A stretch of 18,060 nt of DNA, taken from NCBI GenBank assembly GCA_938038165.1, contig CALHRB010000167.1, positions 1 to 18,060 of the forward strand, given 5' to 3'. Source of the stretch: Candidatus Kapaibacterium sp. Lineage in GTDB: Bacteria > Bacteroidota > Ignavibacteria > Kapaibacteriales > UBA2268. The position numbers and the translations under genes are program-made. The notes beneath the pieces were generated by a model. It saw only the letters and a program-made list of their open reading frames with translations. It did no database searches and was not told where the DNA came from. Below, piece after piece: positions 7,671 to 15,390 of the stretch. Numbering within the stretch: position 1 is the stretch's first letter; each line of letters opens with the position of its first letter.

Positions 7671-8304
7671 TTATATCATTTGGGCTTTGATTTCTTATCT
7701 GATAGGTACTTTCCCATCAGCTTTATTCATTATCCGTATGGTTAAGCGATCTGATATAAGATATGAAGGCAGCGGAAATATTGGTGCAATGAACAGCTAT
7801 GAGGTTACGGGAAAGAAATGGGTTGGTATTTCAGTTTTTTTGCTTGATGCCTCCAAAGGTTTGCTTGCTCTTATTTTAGTTAAAGTTTTTTTTTCAAACT
7901 TATTGATTCCACTGACTCTTTCTGCCTTTTGTGTTGTGTTAGGACATAATTTTAATGTTTTCCTTAAATTCAAGGGGGGGCGAGGGCTTGCAACAGCAGT
8001 GGGTGCCTACTCTCTTATAAATCCAGAAATGATTTTCTTTTGGGCTTTAATGTGGCTTGTAGGGTATTATCTAATTAAGCGCAATGTTCACGTTGCTAAT
8101 ACTTTTGCTACTATATTTATGCCTTTGATGTTCTATTACACTCCCGAACAAATCACAAGTTTAATGAATTATACTGATGACGCAGATAAACTTAACACTG
8201 CTTTGTCAATGATACCATTAGTGTTGCTAATACTGATAAGACATATAAGCCCACTTGCAGAACTTCTCAAAGCAAGAATTGAGGAAGTAAACAAAAATGA
8301 TTAA
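7648..8304 (+). CDS. plsY: Acyl-phosphate:glycerol-3-phosphate acyltransferase PlsY
   Basis: PlsY transfers an acyl group from acyl-phosphate to glycerol-3-phosphate at the inner membrane, the first step of phospholipid synthesis. The 218-residue, multi-helix protein has the YLIGTFPSALFI helix (17-28), the glycine-rich loop GSGNIGAMN (41-49), and H100 with FKGGRGLAT (108-116). Loop 1 differs from the usual GSGNPGATNxxR: it has IGAM and lacks the following arginine (NSYEVTGKKW), so this could be a divergent or second PlsY. It starts inside maf, at an ATG without a visible Shine-Dalgarno; the next in-frame ATG would remove the first helix. It ends five bases from the stop of the convergent TPR membrane protein gene. 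Confidence 0.9.
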   Translation: MATESIYSYIIWALISYLIGTFPSALFIIRMVKRSDIRYEGSGNIGAMNSYEVTGKKWVGISVFLLDASKGLLALILVKVFFSNLLIPLTLSAFCVVLGHNFNVFLKFKGGRGLATAVGAYSLINPEMIFFWALMWLVGYYLIKRNVHVANTFATIFMPLMFYYTPEQITSLMNYTDDADKLNTALSMIPLVLLILIRHISPLAELLKARIEEVNKND

Positions 8305-8309
8305 ATTCT

Positions 8310-10337
8310 TCACTTGCTTCCCTTTAATTTCTCGGCAATTGAGAGCTGTTCTTTTGCAACTGATATTGAAGAATCTAATGCAAGAACAAGCCTGAAATCA
8401 TTTATTGCATCATCGTATTCTTTAAGCTTCATGCTTGCTTTACCTCTGAAAACAAGCAGAACAATATTTCCATATTCAAATGACAATGCTTTGGTGTAGG
8501 TTTCTTTGGCAAGGTCATAGCGATTAAGAAATTCATATGCTCTTGCTTTGTTGATGTAAGCCTCGCCAAAATCCTTTTTCAATTTTATGGCTTCATCAAA
8601 GTCGTTTATAGCTTCTTCGAAGTTTCTGGAACTTAATTTTGTTAAGCCTCTGAAATAATAGCTATCAGGAAACTTTTGATTTAAATTAATAGCGATATTT
8701 AAATCTTTTAATGCTTTTTCATTATCACCGTTTCTATAATGTGACTTGCCTCTTAAGTAGTAACCATAAAAGAAATTAGGAGTGGTGCTGATATATTTGG
8801 TATAATCCTTTATTGCTTGAGAATAATTCCCTAATTCCAGATGACAATGACCACGATTAAGATAAATTTCTGCATCAAATGGGAACAAATCAATGAATTT
8901 GTTATATAAATCAATGGCTTTTTCGTGTTGTCGGACTTTAAAATAAAGGATTCCCAAATTCTTATATGTATGATGATATTTCGGATTTAAATCAAGAGCT
9001 TTCAGGAAGTCTGCCAGCGCAGGATTATAGTCCTTGCTTAGAAAATGTGCTAAGCCTCTGTTATTATAAGCCCTTGCTTTTTGGGGTGATTTTTTGACAA
9101 CATCATTCCAGAGTGTTAGTTCATCCTTCCAGACTCCATTTCTGTTGTAAGCAAGCAGGGAAAAGATGAGTATAACAAAGCCTGTCACAGCATATCCGAT
9201 TACTTTTTGTTTCAGGACTAAGTTAATTATACCGCTAAATAAGAGAACAAAACCGAACATAGGTAGATACATTCTATGCTCGAATATTACATCATTTATG
9301 GGAATAAATGAAGATTCAATCGAAAGAGTAATATATATCCAGAAAATACCCAACGAGATTAACTTATTGGTTTTAAGAGTTATAAAAGCTATTGTGATTA
9401 CACCTATATTGAACAGAAAACCCAAAATTGTCCATATTTCAAAAAAACTATTGGAAACTGGGAAATAGTAATCAAAATTTTGAGGGTAGGGTATAAAAAA
9501 CAATTTAAAGTATGTAGCAGTCACTCTGAATTGAGTCAGAAGATAATTTGTTGATGTAATGGTATCTCCATCGGGTGAAATTTTTGGAGAAAATATTTCC
9601 GAGGGATTAAGCAAAGCTGCAAAAAGTGCAGCACCAATAATAATAAAAAAGATTGCAAAGACAACATAGCCGAATTTATTGCCTTTTGTCTTTGGAAAGA
9701 GAATAAATTCAAAAACCAGAATCGTCAGGGGTAATGTAAAAGCATTTTCTTTTGAAAAGAATGCCAATATCATTGCCAAACCAGACAAAATAAAATGCAA
9801 AATTGAATTTTTCCCATCTACTTTTCTAAATCTGCCCAATAGATAGAACATAACTGAAAGCAGATAAAACAGAGTACTTATTGAAGCAAGCCGCTGATAA
9901 ATGTAAGTTACTGCCTGAGTTTGGATTGGATGGGCAATAAACAATAAAGCTCCAAGCAAGGCTATGACATCTTTATTTTCAGAAATTTTATTGTCCTTGA
10001 ATGCAGGAGTGGATAAAACAAGCTTGATTAGGCTAAATACCAGCAAACCGTTGATAATATGGATTATTATATTTACTAAAAAGAAACCTGTCAACCCACC
10101 TGGCTCAATTGCCATATTCAAGGCAAGAGTAAAGAATGTAACGATTCTGAAAGGATTAATGTCAAAAAATCCTTTGAAATTAAAAGGTTCCCTGAAGGCT
10201 GGCAAGCCCGTCCATAGCAAATCATCAAAGTGGGTGGAGTTCCCAAAAATATTTGAATAGATAATAAATGCTAAAATTATAATAGCAAATATTGAAATAA
10301 CAGTGAATATATTATTTTTTTGATTCTTTTCATTCAT
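8310..10337 (-). CDS. Multi-pass membrane protein with C-terminal TPRs (TMTC/O-mannosyltransferase-like)
   Basis: The 675-residue protein has an N-terminal membrane half (about residues 11-415, roughly ten helices) and a C-terminal half of about seven TPRs (about 420-675). The membrane half has the landmarks of the bacterial TMTC-like, GT-C-fold group. These are an early loop with HFDDLLW (D38-D39, the expected acidic pair), HPIQTQAVTYIYQR (136-149), FFSKENAF (193-200), and PINDVIFEHRMYLPMFGF before the last helices. Such proteins are thought to transfer lipid-linked sugars to proteins or glycans, with the TPRs binding the acceptor; the substrate is unknown. The nearest same-strand gene upstream is the NtrC regulator, 73 bases away. 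That gap contains a long T run on the coding strand but no clear hairpin, so read-through is possible. Family is fairly sure; transferase activity is inferred. Confidence 0.8.
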   Translation of the reverse strand: MNEKNQKNNIFTVISIFAIIILAFIIYSNIFGNSTHFDDLLWTGLPAFREPFNFKGFFDINPFRIVTFFTLALNMAIEPGGLTGFFLVNIIIHIINGLLVFSLIKLVLSTPAFKDNKISENKDVIALLGALLFIAHPIQTQAVTYIYQRLASISTLFYLLSVMFYLLGRFRKVDGKNSILHFILSGLAMILAFFSKENAFTLPLTILVFEFILFPKTKGNKFGYVVFAIFFIIIGAALFAALLNPSEIFSPKISPDGDTITSTNYLLTQFRVTATYFKLFFIPYPQNFDYYFPVSNSFFEIWTILGFLFNIGVITIAFITLKTNKLISLGIFWIYITLSIESSFIPINDVIFEHRMYLPMFGFVLLFSGIINLVLKQKVIGYAVTGFVILIFSLLAYNRNGVWKDELTLWNDVVKKSPQKARAYNNRGLAHFLSKDYNPALADFLKALDLNPKYHHTYKNLGILYFKVRQHEKAIDLYNKFIDLFPFDAEIYLNRGHCHLELGNYSQAIKDYTKYISTTPNFFYGYYLRGKSHYRNGDNEKALKDLNIAINLNQKFPDSYYFRGLTKLSSRNFEEAINDFDEAIKLKKDFGEAYINKARAYEFLNRYDLAKETYTKALSFEYGNIVLLVFRGKASMKLKEYDDAINDFRLVLALDSSISVAKEQLSIAEKLKGSK

Positions 10338-10410
10338 AACTTTTTCAGAAAAATATTATTTTAAACAGAAATCAATTTTAAGAAAATAAATTAAGGATAA
10401 CAAAAAAAAA

Positions 10411-11832
10411 TTAGTTAATATTTTTGCCTGAAATGTTAATTTCAAGCTGTTCGATTCTATATCTAAGTTTTGCCCTTGAAACCCCAAGAATTTTTGCAGC
10501 CTTTATCTGATTACCGTTAGTGATTTTTAGAGTTTGAATGATTAAATCTTTCAAAACTGATGCCATGGTAACACCATTTTTTGCAATAAACAATCTATGC
10601 TCACCCTCTTTTAGTTCAATTGCAGGTTTATCGGTTGTTACTGTTAATGGCGAGCTGGGTTTCAGAAAATGCAGGGATTCTTTAGTAATAATATTGTCTG
10701 TTTCGAGCAAAACGACACGCTCAATAACATTTCTGAGCTCTCTGATGTTTCCTTTCCATTGATAATTTTGCAAAATGTTTGCTGCTTCAGGAGTATAGCC
10801 AGTAACATTTTTATTAAATTTCTTATTAAATTCCTTAATAAAGGCAGTGGCTAAAAGCAAAATATCGCTGCCTCGCTCACGGAGAGGGGGCAGTGTAAGT
10901 TTGGCAACATCTAACCTGTAAAACAAATCTTCACGGAATTTTCCTTCTTCGACTAATTTTTCGAGGTCTCTGTTGGTAGAAGCTATCACACGAACATCAA
11001 CAGAAATTTCCTTTTGACCGCCAAGGCGATAGTATTTTCTTTCCTGTAAAACACGAAGAAGTTTAACTTGAAGCTCAAGGCTCAGTTCTGCAATTTCATC
11101 AAAAAGAATAGTTCCGTGCTGGGCTTGTTCGAATTTTCCGGGTCTGATTTTTTCTGTAGCACCTGTAAAAGCCCCTTTTTCATATCCAAAGAGTTCGTTC
11201 TCGGCTAATTCTCTTGGAATAGCACCGCAATTAATGGTAACAAAAGGACCCTTAGCTCTGTTTGAGTTATCGTGTATGAAACGAGCAAGCAATTCTTTGC
11301 CAGTCCCTGATTCGCCTACTATTAGAGCTGTTGTGTCAGCACTTGCAACAATTCTGCCTATTTCAAGCGCCTTTCGAATTCCTTCTGATTCTCCAAGGAT
11401 GACATTAGGCTGCTCTTCTTTGAGCTTTTCGCTCAACAGGTCAACTTTTCTGCGAAGGTCAAAATTTTGCAAAGCACGGTCAACTGCAACTTCAAGCTGT
11501 TCCAAATCTAAAGGTTTAACAATAAAATCTTCTGCACCCAATTTCATTGCACGAACAGCCATCTTGATGTCAGAAAATGCTGTCATCATAATTACGGGCA
11601 TCATATATCCTTGTTTGCGAAGATTTTCGAGAATGTCCAAACCATTAGCAGGACCAAGAAATATATCCAGCAAAACCAGATCGGGACCAATCAAAGGAAG
11701 TTCATTATAAGCCTGATTTGCATCTGTATAAGTTATAACCCTGTTGTATTTTCCTGATAGTATTTCTTTGACTGTCAAGTTGACTAATGGGTCGTCTTCT
11801 ATTACTACTAATGTGTAATTTTGAAGCTGCAT
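10411..11832 (-). CDS. NtrC-family sigma-54-dependent response regulator
   Basis: A 473-residue cytoplasmic transcription activator with all three standard domains. The receiver (5-120) has the acidic pair D13-D14, phospho-acceptor D56, T84 and K106. The AAA+ domain (about 144-380) has Walker A GESGTGKE (173-180), the sigma-54-contacting GAFTGA loop (220-225), and Walker B ILFDE (242-246). A Fis-type helix-turn-helix lies at about 425-465 (NQIKAAKILGVSRAKLRYRIEQL). No domain is damaged, so it should act on sigma-54 promoters, none of which I can identify here. The start at 11832 is backed by GGAG five bases upstream. The histidine kinase gene ends 22 bases before it, so the two almost certainly form a cognate pair. 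Confidence 0.95.
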   Translation of the reverse strand: MQLQNYTLVVIEDDPLVNLTVKEILSGKYNRVITYTDANQAYNELPLIGPDLVLLDIFLGPANGLDILENLRKQGYMMPVIMMTAFSDIKMAVRAMKLGAEDFIVKPLDLEQLEVAVDRALQNFDLRRKVDLLSEKLKEEQPNVILGESEGIRKALEIGRIVASADTTALIVGESGTGKELLARFIHDNSNRAKGPFVTINCGAIPRELAENELFGYEKGAFTGATEKIRPGKFEQAQHGTILFDEIAELSLELQVKLLRVLQERKYYRLGGQKEISVDVRVIASTNRDLEKLVEEGKFREDLFYRLDVAKLTLPPLRERGSDILLLATAFIKEFNKKFNKNVTGYTPEAANILQNYQWKGNIRELRNVIERVVLLETDNIITKESLHFLKPSSPLTVTTDKPAIELKEGEHRLFIAKNGVTMASVLKDLIIQTLKITNGNQIKAAKILGVSRAKLRYRIEQLEINISGKNIN

Positions 11833-11854
11833 ACTACTCCATAAAAATTATATA

Positions 11855-12967
11855 CTATTCTTTCTTTTTTGCCGGTAATTTTATATAAAATGTTGTTCCC
11901 TGACCAAGTACACTTTCAACGTCAATACTTCCCTTGTACTGATGAAGGATTCTTTGAGTGATTGGAAGCCCCAGCCCGGTTCCCTCTTCTTTTCTGGTAA
12001 AGAATGGATTAAAAATTTTGGGTAAATCCTCCGGCGCAATTCCTGTGCCTGAGTCGCTGATAGCAACAACCACAGAGTAATCATCGGTATTTTTGGAGAT
12101 TTTGTCAGAATAAGTTTTTATATTAATCGAACCTTGTTTAGTTATTGCATCAGCTGCATTTTTTATAAGGTTTATCAAAACTTGCTGCATCTGTTTATAA
12201 TCTGCATACACTGTTGGCAGATTATTTTCAAGGTTTAGAATGAAATCAATTTTTTTTCTTTTTACTGCCGAAGAAAACAGTTCCATGGTTTGAGGAATAA
12301 GTTTGTTAAAATCCACAAACTGAATATCAGGCGAGGAAGATCTTGAAAAGTTCAATGTTACTTCAACAATTCTGTTAATTCTCTCAACTCCTTGAAGTGC
12401 TGTTTTCACAAATGTTATTTCAGGTGATTCTGCAGGAATTTTTCTTTGTATTATTTGCAAATTAAGATTGACGGCAGCAAGAGGATTTCTGATTTCATGA
12501 GCTACCGAAGCAGTTAGCTGACCAAGAAGAACTAATTTGTCAGCTTGAACAAGTTTGTCCGTTAGTTGATGTTGCTCGCTAACATCTCTTGCCGTTGCCT
12601 GAATTAATTGCTTGCCATCATAATTAATAAATCTTGCGGTGATTTCGACCATCAATGAACTATCATCGGCTGCATCCAAAGACATTTCGCTCAAAATCAC
12701 AGGTGAATTTGATTTTTTCAAAAGTTTAAAAATTCTTTTGAACTGCGGTATAACCGAACCTATGATTTCTTCTTTGCGCTTTCGCAATAGTATTGAGGAA
12801 ATATCATTTGTTTCAACAACTTTCCACGTTTCGGGTTCAACAATAAATAGAGCTTCAGAAGTATTATCAAAAAAAGTTTTATAAAACGAAAGTTTTTTCT
12901 TTAGAATTTCTAATTCTTCGACCAGATCTTTTACATCAATAATATTATTCAACTTATCTCCGTGCAT
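11855..12967 (-). CDS. Soluble PAS-domain sensor histidine kinase
   Basis: A 370-residue kinase with no signal peptide or transmembrane segment, so it should sense a cytoplasmic cue. A short coiled-coil (about 12-28) leads into a PAS domain (about 29-135). The HisKA dimerisation domain follows, with LTASVAHEIRNPL and phospho-acceptor H157. The HATPase domain has an N-box INLIKNAADAI (N270), G1 ISDSGTGI (303-310), an FFTRKEEGTGLGL F/G2 region (322-334), and a closing GQGTTFYIKLP. I use the ATG at 12967. A GGAG (12958-12961) sits five bases before an in-frame TTG at 12952, which would shorten the protein by five residues. The kinase follows the PorW-like gene by 14 bases and precedes its regulator by 22 bases. 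It belongs to the NtrB-like group by domain make-up. Confidence 0.93.
   Translation of the reverse strand: MHGDKLNNIIDVKDLVEELEILKKKLSFYKTFFDNTSEALFIVEPETWKVVETNDISSILLRKRKEEIIGSVIPQFKRIFKLLKKSNSPVILSEMSLDAADDSSLMVEITARFINYDGKQLIQATARDVSEQHQLTDKLVQADKLVLLGQLTASVAHEIRNPLAAVNLNLQIIQRKIPAESPEITFVKTALQGVERINRIVEVTLNFSRSSSPDIQFVDFNKLIPQTMELFSSAVKRKKIDFILNLENNLPTVYADYKQMQQVLINLIKNAADAITKQGSINIKTYSDKISKNTDDYSVVVAISDSGTGIAPEDLPKIFNPFFTRKEEGTGLGLPITQRILHQYKGSIDVESVLGQGTTFYIKLPAKKKE
12958..12961 (-). promoter_or_regulatory. GGAG ribosome-binding-like site inside the kinase 5' end
   Basis: On the reverse strand GGAG is followed by ATAAG and then an in-frame TTG (12952-12950). The ATG at 12967 has no purine-rich sequence at a usable distance. 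Kinase translation may therefore start at the TTG, or be coupled to termination of the upstream gene. Confidence 0.3.
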
Positions 12968-12981
12968 CAAAAGTAATTTAG

Positions 12982-15108
12982 CTACTTCTTTCTTTCCAAT
13001 TCTTTTCTGTTTGATTTTGTAGTATCGGGTTCACTTTCAATCATTTTGTTGAACTCCTGAGGTAAATTCAATTTTAGATCAGGAATAAGATTCTCTGGAC
13101 TTATAGATTCAGTCGCATTTTTTAAAAGTTTCATTGGGTCGTTTAAGATTTCAGCGGGACTGCTATCAACAGAACCGGGCGAAAGTGTTTTGGCATTAAC
13201 TTTTATGTTTTCATCTTCGCCCTCACCTTTCAGCTGGAAATAAGGTTTCTGACTTTCCTTTTTCTGAGGATTCAAATTATCTGGCAAAGGAGCTCCGGTT
13301 TTAATATGTGCCAGATATAAAACACTATTTTTGACATCTTTTGCATAATCTGAATCGGGATACTTCTCTACCAAAAGCTTATAATAAAAATATGCACTAT
13401 CTGAGTTAAATAAATTTTTTTCGAAAATCCAGCCTATATTATATAGAGCACGTGGTGCAAGCGGAGAATCAGCCCAGTTTATGAAGACCTTGAGAAATTG
13501 TGCAATTGCGAATTTGAACTCTCGGCTCATCCTTAGCTTTGTTCCGGATTTGAAAGTTTCATAAACAGGGTCTATAAGATAATTTTCGGTGTATCCTTGA
13601 ACTTTGATTGCTTCCTGTCCGAAATCAGTATAGGGATATCTATCAACAAGAACATCATAAAGAGAATCAGCAAGCATAGGATTGTCGTCTTTTATTATTC
13701 TGAGGTAAGCATAAATATATCTTGCTGAATTTTCATCTTCTATCGGGGAATATTCCATAGCCTGTTTATAAAAGATTTTGCAAGAATCTATATTTCCGAG
13801 CTGTTCGTGAATTCTACCTAATTCAAAAGAATTAAGAGCAATTATTGCGTTGATTTCGCCGGGAATTTCTGTGCTATCCCTAAACGCATTCAAGGTTTGG
13901 TCTATCGTCATATGCTTTTGTTCCCACGCATTCAGCAAGAAGAACATTTTTTCTGAGGCTGAATAAACAGGTGTTCGCATATTTCTGGAGCGGGCAAAAA
14001 ATCTTTTTGCTATTGAATATTCACTTTTATCGTACAAATCCATCCCTTTTTCATAATAATTGGCGATGATCAAAGGATGATTGACATAGGCAGAATCGGC
14101 AAATTTTTCTGCAATCGCAAAGTTTTTTTCATCGTTACGGAGTCTTAGTTCGGTCATTTTTGCAGCAAATATATATGACTGCCATTCTTCGAACTTTCCA
14201 TCGGATTCAAGTTTTTTCAAAATTCTATTGGCTTCCTCATACCTTGATAATCTAATCAAACTCAAAGCTCTGTATAAACCTGCTTCGAAAGTTGCCAAAT
14301 AATCAGGCGAATAATCTTCGACTTTTGCAAAGGCTTTTTCTGCCTGATCAAATTTATTTATACGATATAAAAGTGCTGCCATATCAAGTTGCCATTTGGC
14401 TTTCGTCAAGCCGTCATCACACTGGGCGATAGCTTGTTTGTATGGTCTGACGGCAGCATCAAGGTCATTTTCATATAAAGCTAACTCAGCTTCCAGCCTG
14501 AAAGCTTCAGACAGAATGTCGTATCTTCTTAATTGCCAGGAGATGTCAACTGTTCTGGAGAGCATTATTTTACCTGCATGAAACTTTCGTTGTATGAACA
14601 AATTCTTGCAAAGCAGTAAATGAGCATCCGGCGATAGTTCCCCTGCAGGAAATTTGTCAATGAGTTCGCTGCATTTTATTTGGGAGGGAAGCCATTCGTT
14701 CCTGTAAAAATATGCCAGAGCCATTAAATATAAAGTCCCTTCGATATAATTGCTTTTTGGATGACGTGCCAATATCTTCGAACCCTTGATTATGATTGAA
14801 TCGAGTTTGACCTTCACTGGTTGAAGTTTTTGCTGGTCAATTATGAATTCGGTCATAAATGGCGGGGTTCCCGATTTTGGCATATTGGGAACGAAAATTT
14901 TGCTTTCTGGAACAAAAACTCGTGGTTTGACTCTCTTTTTCTCTTCCTGATAGCTGAATTCATCTTCAGCTTCAGCTATAATTCTTTTTTTATTATAATA
15001 TGTATTAAAATAAGTCGTAAAATTATCATATTGCTTGCACCCTGCAAGCAATGAGAGGAAAGTAACGAATAGTAATAAAATAAAAGGGCTCTTTTTTATT
15101 TTTTTCAT
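12982..15108 (-). CDS. Large TPR lipoprotein, SprE/PorW-like (putative T9SS component)
   Basis: The 708-residue product starts with a lysine-rich n-region, a hydrophobic stretch and the lipobox LAGC (C24), so it should be lipid-anchored. Just after the cysteine is YDNFTTYFNTYYNKKRI (27-43), like the 'YN..YN' stretch that opens SprE/PorW lipoproteins. Residues of about 90-600 are helical TPR-like repeats, with recognisable A/Y-x-x-G/A-x-x and P spacing. The last about 100 residues are rich in Pro, Ser, Lys and Glu and look disordered. In known T9SS bacteria PorW/SprE connects the PorK/N-PorL/M motor assembly with the Sov translocon and is needed for secretion and gliding. Residue similarity here is by architecture and the N-terminal motif only, so the assignment is moderate; a generic TPR lipoprotein is the alternative. 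It heads an operon with a kinase and an NtrC-type regulator. Confidence 0.65.
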   Translation of the reverse strand: MKKIKKSPFILLLFVTFLSLLAGCKQYDNFTTYFNTYYNKKRIIAEAEDEFSYQEEKKRVKPRVFVPESKIFVPNMPKSGTPPFMTEFIIDQQKLQPVKVKLDSIIIKGSKILARHPKSNYIEGTLYLMALAYFYRNEWLPSQIKCSELIDKFPAGELSPDAHLLLCKNLFIQRKFHAGKIMLSRTVDISWQLRRYDILSEAFRLEAELALYENDLDAAVRPYKQAIAQCDDGLTKAKWQLDMAALLYRINKFDQAEKAFAKVEDYSPDYLATFEAGLYRALSLIRLSRYEEANRILKKLESDGKFEEWQSYIFAAKMTELRLRNDEKNFAIAEKFADSAYVNHPLIIANYYEKGMDLYDKSEYSIAKRFFARSRNMRTPVYSASEKMFFLLNAWEQKHMTIDQTLNAFRDSTEIPGEINAIIALNSFELGRIHEQLGNIDSCKIFYKQAMEYSPIEDENSARYIYAYLRIIKDDNPMLADSLYDVLVDRYPYTDFGQEAIKVQGYTENYLIDPVYETFKSGTKLRMSREFKFAIAQFLKVFINWADSPLAPRALYNIGWIFEKNLFNSDSAYFYYKLLVEKYPDSDYAKDVKNSVLYLAHIKTGAPLPDNLNPQKKESQKPYFQLKGEGEDENIKVNAKTLSPGSVDSSPAEILNDPMKLLKNATESISPENLIPDLKLNLPQEFNKMIESEPDTTKSNRKELERKK

Positions 15109-15159
15109 TTTTAGTCTTTATTTTTTGAAAATTGTAATAAGCTATTCAGTAGATCCCTC

Positions 15160-15167
15160 CAAAAATA
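15160..15167 (-). promoter_or_regulatory. Putative -7 box (TATTTTTG) for the PorW-like/kinase/regulator operon
   Basis: The reverse strand reads TATTTTTG, a TAnnTTTG match 52 bases upstream of the ATG at 15108. No TTG is found at the normal -33 distance. The adjacent reverse-strand sequence is the G-rich GGAGGG. In such A/T-rich DNA this is only a candidate. Confidence 0.35.
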
Positions 15168-15265
15168 TTAGTAACGTAATAAACGAATTTTAATGATTTT
15201 ATTTATGAGTAAAACTATAAAGTTATAGAAATTTAATTATTTAACAAGACAAAATAAGAAAAATG

Positions 15266-15277
15266 GCTAATATTAGC
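15266..15277. promoter_or_regulatory. 12-bp perfect palindrome GCTAATATTAGC, possible operator
   Basis: A perfect dyad located between two divergent genes, 158 bases from the PorW-like start and about 114 bases before the glycosyltransferase start. Palindromes with G/C ends and an A/T centre are typical dimeric-repressor sites. It has no T run after it, so it is not a terminator. Chance occurrence in A/T-rich DNA cannot be excluded. Confidence 0.35.
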
Positions 15278-15380
15278 AAATAATAAAAAAAATGATCTTT
15301 TGCTTTTCAGAAAGTCAATTAATACCAATGAGTTAAAAAAATAGCACAGTATTTGATAGACCTATCACTGCCTAAATTAT

Positions 15381-15384
15381 GGAG
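15381..15384 (+). promoter_or_regulatory. Ribosome binding site (GGAG) that sets the glycosyltransferase start
   Basis: GGAG lies six bases before the ATG at 15391. The upstream in-frame ATG at 15379 contains this GGAG within its own second codon region and has no purine-rich site before it. I therefore prefer 15391, which removes only MECF. The same ATGGAG-spacer-ATG layout precedes the NtrC gene. Confidence 0.55.
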
Positions 15385-15390
15385 TGCTTT

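Larger units (their letters stand above)
15109..15390. other. Divergent intergenic region between the PorW-like operon and the glycosyltransferase gene
   Basis: 282 bases of strongly A/T-rich DNA with stops in all frames and no convincing gene. It holds the reverse-strand TATTTTTG box (15160-15167), a short A/T dyad at 15215-15228 (CTATAA-AG-TTATAG), and the perfect palindrome at 15266-15277. No exact forward-strand TAnnTTTG box is seen; TATTTG at 15350-15355 lacks the two spacer bases. Confidence 0.6.

Noticed and set aside
11234..11710. 158-codon forward ORF opposite the NtrC gene
   Set aside because: Antisense shadow of highly conserved receiver and AAA+ coding sequence; its product is Ser/Arg-rich with no family features.
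11881..12084. Reverse-strand ORF in another frame of the kinase gene
   Set aside because: Out-of-frame shadow within the HATPase domain.
15155..15160. Reverse-strand GGAGGG as a ribosome binding site for a leader peptide before the PorW-like gene
   Set aside because: No ATG, GTG or TTG follows at a usable distance; only a CTG-initiated 12-codon reading would fit.
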